Position numbers and translations under genes: made by a program. This document shows, in pieces, positions 53,891 through 62,908 of a stretch of DNA of 64,000 nt. Each line of letters begins with the position of its first letter. The stretch's first letter is position 1. The notes below the pieces were generated by a model. The model searched no databases. It was not told the DNA's origin and worked only from the letters and a program-made list of their open reading frames with translations. This DNA is from Oceanispirochaeta crateris (GTDB lineage Bacteria; Spirochaetota; Spirochaetia; DSM-2461), in assembly GCF_008329965.1 (NCBI RefSeq), contig NZ_CP036150.1, positions 1,860,001 to 1,924,000 on the forward strand. Direction: 5' to 3'.

Positions 53891-54585
53891 AAATACTCAT
53901 TGTTGCCGACCATAAAGACCCTCTTGTATATTCACCAAACATTAAAAAGCGATTCGGAGAGGTCGAAATTGTCCTGGGAGCGGGTGACTTACCTCTGGAA
54001 TACTACGGATTCATTGTCAGCAGCCTGAATAGACCTCTGTTTTTTGTCTTTGGGAACCATAACCTCAAGCGGTATAATACATTTAAGAAAGGGGAAAAAT
54101 CATCACCCTTCAACAGTGAAGGGCCCGACCCTTCTGCCGTTAAAAATATCTACAATGACAGCTTCGGAGCTACCTACATAGGGGATAGAGTCTTGCGTCT
54201 CAAATCCAAAAACCTTCTCATTGCCGGACTGGGAGGCAGTCTCCGTTACAACAAGGGAGTCAATCAGTACAGTGAGTTTCAAATGCGGATCAAAATGCTG
54301 AAAATGGCCCCCCGGTTGATCTGGAACAAATGGCGTCATGGGAGGTATCTGGATATTCTGCTCACCCATGCCTCTCCCCGGGGAATCCATGACAAGGAAG
54401 ACCCCTGTCACCTAGGATTCAAGAGTTTTCTCTGGTTTATGGACAAATACAAACCCCGTTATCTCCTCCACGGCCATATTCACCTTTACTCTCTCAACGA
54501 CAAACGGGTCACCCTTTATAATGAAACAACTGTCATCAATACATATGACCATTACCTACTGGATTATGAGGAAAATGATGGATAA
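53887..54585 (+). CDS. Metallophosphoesterase
   Basis: 232 residues. Metal-binding motifs are spread as in calcineurin-like enzymes: Asp8 and His9 region (VADHKDP), GAGD, GNHN (about 56-59), LLTHASPRG and HGHIHLYS near the C terminus. The first DxH is modified to ADHKD. It is soluble and overlaps both neighbours, so it is part of a three-gene unit with the TPR-Mrr and ParB-like proteins. Substrate unknown. Confidence 0.9.
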   Translation: MKILIVADHKDPLVYSPNIKKRFGEVEIVLGAGDLPLEYYGFIVSSLNRPLFFVFGNHNLKRYNTFKKGEKSSPFNSEGPDPSAVKNIYNDSFGATYIGDRVLRLKSKNLLIAGLGGSLRYNKGVNQYSEFQMRIKMLKMAPRLIWNKWRHGRYLDILLTHASPRGIHDKEDPCHLGFKSFLWFMDKYKPRYLLHGHIHLYSLNDKRVTLYNETTVINTYDHYLLDYEENDG

Positions 54586-55492
54586 AAACTTAATGAATTC
54601 CCAGGCTTCATCTGATTTTAACAGAGCTAAAAGCAGAGCTCTGTTCAATACAATCATGAACATCCTCAAGCCTGAGAGAAGACAGCTGTTGTCATTCTAT
54701 GATGTAAAATCCCTGATTAAGACAAGCTCTGAAAGCTATAGAGGAATGCAGGCTGTTAATATTGACCAGATTGCGGGTAGCGAAGGACGTTACAGTGATT
54801 TCAACAAGGCCTTTTTCCCCAAAAAGGAACATCTGAGAAAACGTTGGGAAAGCATAGATAAAGCCTATATGGGAGATGTAAACCTCCCGCCTATCATGCT
54901 GTATAAAATTGGAGATCTTTACTTTGTCCGAGATGGCAATCACAGGGTCTCCGTGGCTAAGGCACAGGGTGTATATTCTATTGATGCCGAAGTAACAGAG
55001 CTTTCCACTGAGATGGAACTCACTTCAAAGATGGATATGATGGATCTGAAAAGGACTGTCATAGAGTATGAACGGAATCTCATTCTGAAGCAAACTGATC
55101 TGGATGGGATCATTGAAGAGGGGGAGATCTTTTTCACGGCTCCCGGTCGATACGAGGAGATGTTACAGCATATCCTGGGACACAAGTACTTTATAAATAT
55201 GAATCAGGAAGAGGAGATACTCCTACCCGTAGCGGCACGATCCTGGTATGAAAACCTCTATACTCCCATAGTGAAGGTGATCCGAGACTCCAATTTGCTC
55301 TCCCGATTCCCCGGACGAACCGAAGCGGACCTTTATATCTGGATCGTAAAACAGTGGCATTATATGAAAGAAAAATACGGTCCCGAATACCCCCTGGAGG
55401 CGGCGGCGGCCAAATATACCCAGGAATTCGGCTATAGTTTTTTTAAAAACCCACTAAAATGGCTGCAGCAGAAGTTTAATCCTGTGGAGTAG
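54578..55492 (+). CDS. ParB/sulfiredoxin-like domain protein
   Basis: 304 residues from the second of two adjacent ATGs (54578), 5 nt after GAGGA; it overlaps the metallophosphoesterase gene by 8 bp. The central motif VRDGNHRVSVAKAQG (about 112-126) matches the phosphate-binding loop of ParB-N and sulfiredoxin-like domains. No helix-turn-helix typical of ParB is visible. The rest is helical and rich in aromatic residues. It may bind or use a nucleotide; no target is clear. Confidence 0.75.
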   Translation: MDKNLMNSQASSDFNRAKSRALFNTIMNILKPERRQLLSFYDVKSLIKTSSESYRGMQAVNIDQIAGSEGRYSDFNKAFFPKKEHLRKRWESIDKAYMGDVNLPPIMLYKIGDLYFVRDGNHRVSVAKAQGVYSIDAEVTELSTEMELTSKMDMMDLKRTVIEYERNLILKQTDLDGIIEEGEIFFTAPGRYEEMLQHILGHKYFINMNQEEEILLPVAARSWYENLYTPIVKVIRDSNLLSRFPGRTEADLYIWIVKQWHYMKEKYGPEYPLEAAAAKYTQEFGYSFFKNPLKWLQQKFNPVE

Positions 55493-55497
55493 AAGAC

Positions 55498-56187
55498 TCA
55501 AAAAGGGGCTTGTCCCGCTATCGTTGGTACTTTGAGCAGATATGGCCCTGATTTTAGACCGAATCCACCCTCCTCATCCTGAAAATACAACATAAACCAG
55601 TTAACAATCTGCAGCTCTTCCTGTTCCAGCAGTTGATCCAGGGAATACAAACCTGCAGAGACATACTTTTCGCTTACAAAATCACCCTTTTCATTATAGA
55701 ACCAAAGGGCGAGTGGATCATGACCTGCTGAATCCAGTCTTATGAAATCACCCTGCAGCTGGGCCCGTGGAAATTCATGAATGCCCGAGGGTTTGTTCGA
55801 CACATCCAGCCTAAAAAGAGACTCTTCCCTTTGACCGCTGCGGTCGACAATCAGAAGCCGGTACTCCCCTCCAGGCAGATCACTGCCCCGGGTCATTCCA
55901 TTAGCACCAATCCAGTTTTCTCCATCTCGTGAAGAACTAACCCAGCTCTCTGGATTCAACTTCCAGAACCACCCCTGGTCATCCTTGAGAATCAACATTT
56001 CATCAAGATCCTCCAGCCCATCCTCATCAGAGAGCTGGGCAAAGAAGTTGAGTTCTGTATAGATTCCCCCCCGTTCCTGGTCATAGGTATGAACCACCAT
56101 CCAATCCTTGTTGAGAATCTCAGGTGGACTTCCTGAACAGGAAAGGATCAGAAGCATAAAAGCTGCCGGAAAAAGAAAGGGTTTCAA
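55498..56187 (-). CDS. Lipoprotein of unknown function
   Basis: 229 residues. The lipobox LLILSC puts the lipid Cys at about residue 17. The rest is beta-rich with repeated Trp (WSSRDGENWIG-like patterns), suggesting an immunoglobulin-like or sandwich fold. Its start overlaps the stop of the SelB-like gene by 4 bp, so the two are coupled. No family is recognised. Confidence 0.75.
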   Translation of the reverse strand: MKPFLFPAAFMLLILSCSGSPPEILNKDWMVVHTYDQERGGIYTELNFFAQLSDEDGLEDLDEMLILKDDQGWFWKLNPESWVSSSRDGENWIGANGMTRGSDLPGGEYRLLIVDRSGQREESLFRLDVSNKPSGIHEFPRAQLQGDFIRLDSAGHDPLALWFYNEKGDFVSEKYVSAGLYSLDQLLEQEELQIVNWFMLYFQDEEGGFGLKSGPYLLKVPTIAGQAPF

Positions 56188-57515
56188 GGTTCTGAAGGCT
56201 CCCTCTCGGGTTCAGCAACATAGCGTTGATGATCTTCATTGCAGATGACTTTGCCCTCTTTTTCCAGGGCATCCAGAAACAGTAGGAGTCGACTCCGGCT
56301 TAAATCTGTGAGTCCCTTCAAATTGGAGAGTTCAAAGACGGCTCCCCGCGGAAGTTTGGCCAGCAAAGAGTCGGCTTGTTTTCTAAAGGCTTGTTCTTCA
56401 ACCACAAAGGTATCAAAGACGCGGATTAGCCCCCTTTTCTCCATGGCTTCCAGCCGGCTGCCCATCTTGAAGGTCTCCTTCAGAGGAAGACCCTCGCTAC
56501 CAGCCTCTTCAAGGCTGTCCAGCCACATACGGCTCATGGGAGACAAAAAGGCCCTATGGTCATCACAATGATTGAAGAGGTATCCCTTTTTTCTGATAAT
56601 TTTACCTTCACTTATGAGGAGGTCACAGACCTCGCGGCAGAGTCTGGCAGGCAGATTCAAGAGACCGGGCAGGTCCTCTTCACAGAGGCCTTCCTCTGCC
56701 CTGCAGCGTTTATCCACAGTCGCCACCGCCTTGTCATAGACCCTTGACATCAAAACCCATCCAGCCAGTTTGACAGACCCATCAAACTCTTTATCGAGCA
56801 AATGGGGTGGCAAGGCTACAGCACCACGAACTCGAAGATTCATGGAAATAACAGCCTCTTCACCGGGGAAGTTACTGATTTTGCTGATTCTGGCTTTCAT
56901 TTTTTTCAACTCATCCATAGTCCATGGTTCGCTCATCAACAGGAGGCACTCTCCAGTCTTTCCATTCCCTTCCAATGTATAAATCTGCCCTGGAATTTGC
57001 AAGAATGGAACTCGGGAACTCAAAATGACGGCCTTGTCCCCTTCCCGACAGTTCACCGAATCGGGACTGATGAGGTTTGCTGTGTCCCTCAACTTGAGGC
57101 TCATTGAATCGACAGAGGAGATCTTTTTTTTCCAGAGGACAAGAGCTTTTCGACCCTCTGTAGCCCCCGTTTCTTCAGGGATAAGCACGTTTCCTCTGTT
57201 CAATTTGGCTCTGGACAGGCCCTTTAATTCCAAAATGACTTCATCTGAACCGGGCAGAGGTAGAAGCTGTTTTATTCGCAAAGACAGTCTGCCTGGGAAA
57301 AGGAGAAATCGGCCCGATTCGGGTGGTTGACCATGAACGGATGCCTTCAAGGAGACCCCTTTTCCTTCCGATTCAGGAATAGTAAGGACTGTATAATGAC
57401 TAATGTGTGACAATGACTGTCTCCAGAATGATTTTTTTATTTTTTTTTGCCGGAAACAAGACAGAGAGTGGACAGGTCGGGCTATAATTAAGTCCTTGGA
57501 AATTTGATCCGGCAA
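56184..57515 (-). CDS. SelB-like protein lacking the GTPase domain
   Basis: 443 residues. The first about 60 residues contain no GxxxxGKT, DxxG or NKxD. Residues about 50-130 resemble EF-Tu domain 2 as found in SelB (GVSLKASVHGQ, LKGLSRAKLNRGNVLIPEE), followed by a domain 3-like barrel and three or four winged helices. The last of these (LKGLTDLSRSRLLLFLDALE) matches the SelB mRNA-binding end. A full SelB is about 600-650 residues with an N-terminal GTPase. The upstream 60 bp contains no coding extension, and a divergent gene starts there. It cannot serve as an ordinary selenocysteine elongation factor alone. Confidence 0.72.
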   Translation of the reverse strand: MPDQISKDLIIARPVHSLSCFRQKKIKKSFWRQSLSHISHYTVLTIPESEGKGVSLKASVHGQPPESGRFLLFPGRLSLRIKQLLPLPGSDEVILELKGLSRAKLNRGNVLIPEETGATEGRKALVLWKKKISSVDSMSLKLRDTANLISPDSVNCREGDKAVILSSRVPFLQIPGQIYTLEGNGKTGECLLLMSEPWTMDELKKMKARISKISNFPGEEAVISMNLRVRGAVALPPHLLDKEFDGSVKLAGWVLMSRVYDKAVATVDKRCRAEEGLCEEDLPGLLNLPARLCREVCDLLISEGKIIRKKGYLFNHCDDHRAFLSPMSRMWLDSLEEAGSEGLPLKETFKMGSRLEAMEKRGLIRVFDTFVVEEQAFRKQADSLLAKLPRGAVFELSNLKGLTDLSRSRLLLFLDALEKEGKVICNEDHQRYVAEPEREPSEP

Positions 57516-57575
57516 AACTAATTATACCATAATCTGTCGGTATACGTGAATACGTCCATGACATCAGAAGGAATT

Positions 57576-59456
57576 ATGAATCTCCAGGAAAAAGCAGAGA
57601 CCCTGAACATAAGCACCCACACACTGAGGAACTGGAACAAACGCAGGGAATCTGCCGAAAAAGCCTCCACAACTCTTGTGAGCCGGGCCAACAAGCTCAA
57701 TTCATCCCGCCATATCCTGCCGGTGGAACTGCTTCAATTTAAGGAAAACAAAGAGTCCCTCCAGAACATCCTCGATGTGCTCCTCCTTCAGCCTCTGAAT
57801 CTGGAAGGAAAAATTCTTCTCTTCTCCCTGCATTTTCTTGTATTAAAAGGTCTCCTCCAGCTCAGGTCTAACTCCACGACTCAGTGGAACCTGCTTGGCC
57901 TAATCAGGGAGTCTTCCTGTGCTCCTGTGATGCAAAGAGAACTCAAGATGCGCCTGAGCCGCCTTCCCCAAGACGAAAAGCACCGGTCTTTAAACATGCC
58001 TCGTGATTTTTTCTCTTACCAAAATCAGAACCTTCAACGTGAAACCGACCTGCCCGGTCTTATATACCAGACCCTCAGGAATGAGGGTACCAAGTCCAGA
58101 AAGGGAGCCTGGTTTACCCCTGCAAGCATTATTGATTCAATGATAGCTCCCTATGTGAAGCAGACAAATGGTCTCTATGATCCTTGTTGCGGTTCCGGAC
58201 TATTTCTTTGCCGTTTTGCCGAAAAGAAAGGGAATCCAGATTGCGTCAGAGGCATGGACAGTGATCCAACATCCGTATTCCTGAGCAGGATCAATTTGTT
58301 TTCAAGGTTTCCCCAATGGGAAAACTTTAATAATATCAGAGAAGGAAACAGCCTTAAAGTTTCCACCTGGCAGCTAAACAGCGACGACCTAGTTGCCACG
58401 AATCCTCCCTGGGGCGCCCATCTCAGTGCAGAAGAAAAAAAAGAGATGCTCCAAACCTACCCTGAAATCAGCTCTTCAGAATCAGCCTCTTTATTTTTGC
58501 TACGCAGCACCCATGAAATGCATCCCGGTGGAGTTGCTACCTTTCTGCTTCCTGAATCACTATTTTATGTTAAGACCCACAAAGACATCAGAACCTGGAT
58601 ACTTCATAAGGCTCCTCCCCTGAAAATCATGGCAAGGGGGGCACTCTTCAAGGGGGTTCTCACAGCCGTGGTCTCCTGTGATTTCCGAAAAGAGGGAAAG
58701 CAGAGAAAGGCAACAGTCTTCACAACCCGTAAAGAGAAAATAAAGGGCTCTGAAACACTGTATAAGAAAGAAACTCAGCCTTTGAACCGTTTTGTACAGA
58801 ATCCGGATAAGATCATCAATTTCCACTGCTCCCTGGAAGCCCAGGAGCTCATCAAAAAAATACGGAATTCAGAGGTGAAACAGCTCCCGAAGGGCTGTCT
58901 GTGGTTATTGGGGGTTGTTACTGGAGACAACAAGCGTTTCATCTGTGAATCCCGAGAAGAAGGAACCCGCCCTCTACTCACCGGAAAAGACCTCTATCCC
59001 TTCGGACACCATCCTGTTTGCCACTACCTTAAGATCGATGACGGTCCGCTGCAGCAAAACCGCCCACTTGAAGAGTACGCACGCCCTAAACTTGCCTATC
59101 GTTTTATAGGTTATAAACCCGTCTTTTCAATAGACAGGAAGGGATTTATCACATTGAACTCGGCCAATGGATTCGTGCCTCCCCGAGTAGAGGATTTGGA
59201 AGAGTTTGCCTTCTGGTATAACTCCTCTCTCTTTCGCTTTCTGTGGTTCAATCAATACCGCTCGGTCAAGATGCTCCGCCGACATCTGGAAGAACTTCCA
59301 CTCCCCCTTTGGGACAAACATGAATTGAAAGAGGTTTCGAACCTTGCCAAAAGAGCAGAAAAACGGCAGGATGTTCAATCTCTTATGGATGAAATGATTT
59401 TCAGACATTTTAAACTGACAAAAGAGGAAATAAGCATTGTCTTCAACCAAAGCTGA
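57576..59456 (+). CDS. Solitary N6-adenine DNA methyltransferase with HTH and specificity domain
   Basis: 626 residues from ATG at 57576 with AGAAGGA upstream; earlier in-frame codons at 57546 and 57558 are less likely. The first 25 residues look like a MerR-type helix-turn-helix (ETLNISTHTLRNWNKRRE). SAM motif I is DPCCGSGLF (Asp202) and the catalytic motif is NPPW (276-279). The last about 180 residues resemble TaqI-type target recognition (FIGYKPVFSIDRKGF, QYRSVKMLRRHLEELPLP). It methylates the N6 of adenine in a specific site. No restriction enzyme is beside it. It overlaps pth by 20 bp. Confidence 0.88.
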   Translation: MNLQEKAETLNISTHTLRNWNKRRESAEKASTTLVSRANKLNSSRHILPVELLQFKENKESLQNILDVLLLQPLNLEGKILLFSLHFLVLKGLLQLRSNSTTQWNLLGLIRESSCAPVMQRELKMRLSRLPQDEKHRSLNMPRDFFSYQNQNLQRETDLPGLIYQTLRNEGTKSRKGAWFTPASIIDSMIAPYVKQTNGLYDPCCGSGLFLCRFAEKKGNPDCVRGMDSDPTSVFLSRINLFSRFPQWENFNNIREGNSLKVSTWQLNSDDLVATNPPWGAHLSAEEKKEMLQTYPEISSSESASLFLLRSTHEMHPGGVATFLLPESLFYVKTHKDIRTWILHKAPPLKIMARGALFKGVLTAVVSCDFRKEGKQRKATVFTTRKEKIKGSETLYKKETQPLNRFVQNPDKIINFHCSLEAQELIKKIRNSEVKQLPKGCLWLLGVVTGDNKRFICESREEGTRPLLTGKDLYPFGHHPVCHYLKIDDGPLQQNRPLEEYARPKLAYRFIGYKPVFSIDRKGFITLNSANGFVPPRVEDLEEFAFWYNSSLFRFLWFNQYRSVKMLRRHLEELPLPLWDKHELKEVSNLAKRAEKRQDVQSLMDEMIFRHFKLTKEEISIVFNQS

Positions 59457-60033
59457 CATAAAACTCCTTGTATTTACGGGAAACCCTGGGTTGCAGTATA
59501 AAGAAACAAGACACAATGCCGCTTGGCTGTGCCTTGAATCCTTTGACAAAAAGTACTCCCCCGGATGGACTGAGAAATTTATCAGCCGTATGGTGGACAT
59601 CCGCATAGAGGGGAAACAGATTCGACTTCAGCAACCCCTGTGTTTCATGAATAAGACAGGAGAATCTGTACGGAAAGCCATGGATTTCTTCCATCTGGCT
59701 CCAGAGGAAATCCTTGTCATACATGATGAACTAGAACTGCCTTTCGGAACCATCCAGTTGAGATTCGGAGGAGGATTGGGAGGGCATAACGGATTGAGGT
59801 CTCTTAAACAGCATTTGGGAACAGAGGAGTTCTACAGACTGCGTTTTGGGATTTCCAGACCATCAAGGGGAGATGTTGCCTCCTGGGTGCTCTCCCGATT
59901 TTCTGCAGAAGAGATGCCTCTGATGGAAATTTTATCAGATAGGTGCCTCAGAGTTCTTGAAGAATTCATCAAGGGAAACCAAAATAAACTAATAGGCAAA
60001 AAAATGAATATCCAGGAAGGACTTTTCCTATGA
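59437..60033 (+). CDS. pth: Peptidyl-tRNA hydrolase
   Basis: 198 residues from TTG at 59437 with GAGGAA about 8 nt upstream. The signature TGNPGLQYKETRHN contains the catalytic His26. IHDELELPFG and GGGLGGHNGLRSL, then FYRLRFGISRP, complete the active site and tRNA-binding groove. The enzyme frees tRNA from prematurely released peptidyl-tRNA and is usually essential. The usual GLGNPG is VFTGNPG here. It overlaps the methyltransferase gene before it and mtnN after it by 4 bp. Confidence 0.95.
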   Translation: MSSTKADIKLLVFTGNPGLQYKETRHNAAWLCLESFDKKYSPGWTEKFISRMVDIRIEGKQIRLQQPLCFMNKTGESVRKAMDFFHLAPEEILVIHDELELPFGTIQLRFGGGLGGHNGLRSLKQHLGTEEFYRLRFGISRPSRGDVASWVLSRFSAEEMPLMEILSDRCLRVLEEFIKGNQNKLIGKKMNIQEGLFL

Positions 60034-60740
60034 ACAAAATAAAGATCGGAATTATTGCTGCTATGGAAGAAGAGGCGGCGGGGCTCATCCAAAAAATGAC
60101 CAAACGAACCGAAGAAAAAATAGGAGCCTTTACCTATCATGCAGGATTGATTGAAGGACAGTCGGTCTGTCTGCTCCAGTGTGGTATCGGCAAGGTGAAT
60201 GCTGCTGTAGGAACCGCTGTCATGATCAACAAATGGTCCCCTTCATATATCCTCAACACAGGATCTGCCGGAGGATTTCACTCAAACCTGACCATTGGAG
60301 ACATCGTCCTCTCAGATGAGGTAGTCCATCATGATGTGGATGTCAGCGTCTTTGGTTATGAGTCGGGTCAGGTCCCGGGTATGCCGGTGACCTACAAGGG
60401 AGACCGAAAACTCCTCAGTTGTGCTTTAAACCAGAAATCCGAGGACCCTACAGTTCACTTGATCAGCGGCGTGATCGCCTCGGGGGACTCATTCATTTCA
60501 AAAGAGGATCAGATATCCAGAATACAGACGGTTTTTCCACAGGTCGCAGCCTGTGAAATGGAAGCCGCGGCTGTGGCCCAGACATGCCATCTCTTCGGAA
60601 CAGCTTTTCTCATCATCAGATCGATCTCCGATGTAGTCGGAGATACAGACAATCATATCTCCTTTGATGAATTTCTGCCCATTGCGGCGCGCAATTCCAT
60701 TGATATTGTGCTGAAAATCATCAAGACTCTGAGTCAGTAA
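60030..60740 (+). CDS. mtnN: 5'-Methylthioadenosine/S-adenosylhomocysteine nucleosidase
   Basis: 236 residues. IGIIAAMEEE holds the catalytic Glu13. ACEMEAAAVAQ carries the ribose-binding Glu, and RSISDVVGD has the catalytic Asp. It cleaves SAH to adenine and S-ribosylhomocysteine, and MTA to methylthioribose. The next gene, luxS, uses the former product. Overlaps pth by 4 bp. Confidence 0.97.
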   Translation: MNKIKIGIIAAMEEEAAGLIQKMTKRTEEKIGAFTYHAGLIEGQSVCLLQCGIGKVNAAVGTAVMINKWSPSYILNTGSAGGFHSNLTIGDIVLSDEVVHHDVDVSVFGYESGQVPGMPVTYKGDRKLLSCALNQKSEDPTVHLISGVIASGDSFISKEDQISRIQTVFPQVAACEMEAAAVAQTCHLFGTAFLIIRSISDVVGDTDNHISFDEFLPIAARNSIDIVLKIIKTLSQ

Positions 60741-60769
60741 TTCTTAAAAATATCACAAGGGAAGGTCCT

Positions 60770-61246
60770 ATGGAAAAAATACCAAGTTTTAATATCGATC
60801 ACAATAAGCTCCTCAGGGGAATTTATGTCTCCAGGAAAGACCAAGTAGGCGGTGATACAGTCACAACCTTCGATATCAGAATAAAAGAACCCAACAGAGA
60901 GCCTGTGATGGACAACGCAGCTCTCCATACTCTGGAACATCTGGGAGCCACTTACCTCAGAAATGATCTTCAGTGGAAAGACAAAATCATCTATTTTGGC
61001 CCAATGGGCTGCCGGACGGGATGTTACCTCCTCCTCAAGGGAGACCTGGAATCCAGCGAGATCGTGGAACTTATGAAAAATATGTTCCGCTTTATTGTCG
61101 ATTACAAGGGTGAAATACCAGGAGCAGCGGCCAAGGATTGCGGAAACTATCTGGATCAAAATCTGGATATGGCAGCATGGGAATCTCGAAAGTTTCTCTC
61201 AGAAGTCTTGGATGTTATTCAAGACAGTAATCTGATTTATCCATAA
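60770..61246 (+). CDS. luxS: S-ribosylhomocysteine lyase LuxS
   Basis: 158 residues. Metal ligands are His53 and His57 in HTLEH and Cys124 in AKDCGNY. The catalytic Cys81 is in MGCRTGC, and Glu56 is the general base. It converts S-ribosylhomocysteine to homocysteine and the AI-2 precursor DPD. Together with mtnN it recycles SAH made by methyltransferases. AI-2 may simply be a by-product. Confidence 0.98.
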   Translation: MEKIPSFNIDHNKLLRGIYVSRKDQVGGDTVTTFDIRIKEPNREPVMDNAALHTLEHLGATYLRNDLQWKDKIIYFGPMGCRTGCYLLLKGDLESSEIVELMKNMFRFIVDYKGEIPGAAAKDCGNYLDQNLDMAAWESRKFLSEVLDVIQDSNLIYP

Positions 61247-61273
61247 CCCAAAGAAAAACAGGAGCTAATAAAC

Positions 61274-61984
61274 ATGGCTGGAGCCTTGATATTTAACGAC
61301 TACAATGATTTCTGCCGGCAGGCAGCCAAGCATATACTAACAATCTTAAACTTATCCCTCGTTCATGGAAAACGCTGTTCCATGGTCCTTTCTGGAGGAA
61401 GTACACCCGAAGGAATTTACAAATACTTAGCAGAGAATTCCGATGGATTTGATTGGAAGCATGTCGATTTTTTCATCGGAGACGAACGCTGCGTACCCGA
61501 TGATCATATTGATAGCAATTATCGAATGATCAAAAAGAGTTTTCTCGATAAAATTGAGCACAAGCCCAGTCAGGTTTTTACGATTAATCAGAATTTGACT
61601 CCCCAGGAAGGTGCCCGGGACTACCATTTGAGAATCAGGGAATACCTTGAAAATAACAGTGTCTTTGATATTGTACTCCTGGGAATGGGACCCGATGGAC
61701 ACACAGCCTCCCTGTTTCCCGGATACCCCGAACAGAACGAGCTCACCAGATTGGCCGTAGCCACAGATATTGAGGCTCCCTTGGCCCCTTATCACCGCAG
61801 AATAACAATGACTCTCCCTGCCCTGAACAGAAGTAATCATACGGTTCTGCTCCTGCGGGGAGGAAATGAAAAAGTCGAGATAATGAACAGGGTTCTCCAT
61901 CCCCAAATCGGAAAACACCCGGATTATCCTGTGAGCCGGATTCAGCCAGAAAGAGGCAGAACCTACTGGTATTTCTCACAATGA
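61274..61984 (+). CDS. pgl: 6-Phosphogluconolactonase
   Basis: 236 residues; ATG preceded by AGGAGC. It has the DevB/SOL motifs LSGGSTPEGIY, FFIGDERCVP and LLGMGPDGHTASLFPG. It hydrolyses 6-phosphogluconolactone in the oxidative pentose phosphate pathway. It follows luxS by 27 bp and overlaps the CDF gene by 4 bp. Confidence 0.96.
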   Translation: MAGALIFNDYNDFCRQAAKHILTILNLSLVHGKRCSMVLSGGSTPEGIYKYLAENSDGFDWKHVDFFIGDERCVPDDHIDSNYRMIKKSFLDKIEHKPSQVFTINQNLTPQEGARDYHLRIREYLENNSVFDIVLLGMGPDGHTASLFPGYPEQNELTRLAVATDIEAPLAPYHRRITMTLPALNRSNHTVLLLRGGNEKVEIMNRVLHPQIGKHPDYPVSRIQPERGRTYWYFSQ

Positions 61985-62904
61985 AACAGGATGCCAGAAT
62001 TCAGATTATCCGCAGGACCTCCTGGATTGGTATCATAGGCAATGGATTTCTGGCACTGCTTAAGATTATCCTCGGTTTATTCTCCGGTTCCATCGCCGTA
62101 GTTGCAGACGGAATTGATTCATCCGCGGATATTGTGACCTCTTTGATTACACTGTTCACAGCCAATATCATCAATGAACCTCCCGACAAGGAGCATCCCT
62201 GGGGACATGCCAGAGCCGAAACAATTGCAACGAAGGCACTTTCCTTTTTCATATTCTTTGCTGGAGCCCAGCTGTTTATTTCAACTATCCAGAATCTGCT
62301 GACAAATGAGCTTAGACAGCTTCCAGGAAAATGGGCTCTTGTGGCAGCAGGCATATCCATTATAGGGAAAATCCTTCTGGCTCTGAACAAATACAATGCA
62401 GGAAAAATTACAAAAAGCTCTATGCTCATTGCGGATGCAAAGAATATGCAGAATGATATCATTCTTTCCCTGACAGTTCTCATAGGCCTGGGGTGTACCT
62501 ATTATTTTAACCTGCCCCTCATAGACATGCTCACAGGGCTCTTCATCAGCCTCTGGATCATGAAAACAGCCTATTCCCTTTTTATGGAAACCAGCATTGA
62601 GCTCATGGATAGTGTCTCGGATGACACTCTATACTCTACGGTATTCAAGGCTGCAACAGAAACACCGGGAGTTATAAATCCTCATAGAGCCAGAATCCGA
62701 AAGCTCAATAATCTTTATGACATAGACTTGGATATTGAAGTTTGCGGTACCATATCTGTCAGAGAAGCACACGGGATTGCCGTCAAGGTAGAAGAAAATA
62801 TAAAAAAGGCCCTCCCTGAGATTTTTGACATCATGGTTCATGTAGAACCAGAGGGTAACATTGAGTCCGGCGAACAATTTGGCCTGACCCCCGAGGATTT
62901 CTAG
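61981..62904 (+). CDS. Cation diffusion facilitator transporter
   Basis: 307 residues with about six membrane helices. The metal site is ADGIDSSADIV in TM2 (Asp pair) and HPWGHARAE follows. A C-terminal ferredoxin-like cytoplasmic domain runs to GNIESG. Family members export zinc, iron or manganese in exchange for protons; the metal here is not clear. Overlaps pgl by 4 bp. Confidence 0.95.
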   Translation: MKQDARIQIIRRTSWIGIIGNGFLALLKIILGLFSGSIAVVADGIDSSADIVTSLITLFTANIINEPPDKEHPWGHARAETIATKALSFFIFFAGAQLFISTIQNLLTNELRQLPGKWALVAAGISIIGKILLALNKYNAGKITKSSMLIADAKNMQNDIILSLTVLIGLGCTYYFNLPLIDMLTGLFISLWIMKTAYSLFMETSIELMDSVSDDTLYSTVFKAATETPGVINPHRARIRKLNNLYDIDLDIEVCGTISVREAHGIAVKVEENIKKALPEIFDIMVHVEPEGNIESGEQFGLTPEDF

Positions 62905-62908
62905 TCCA

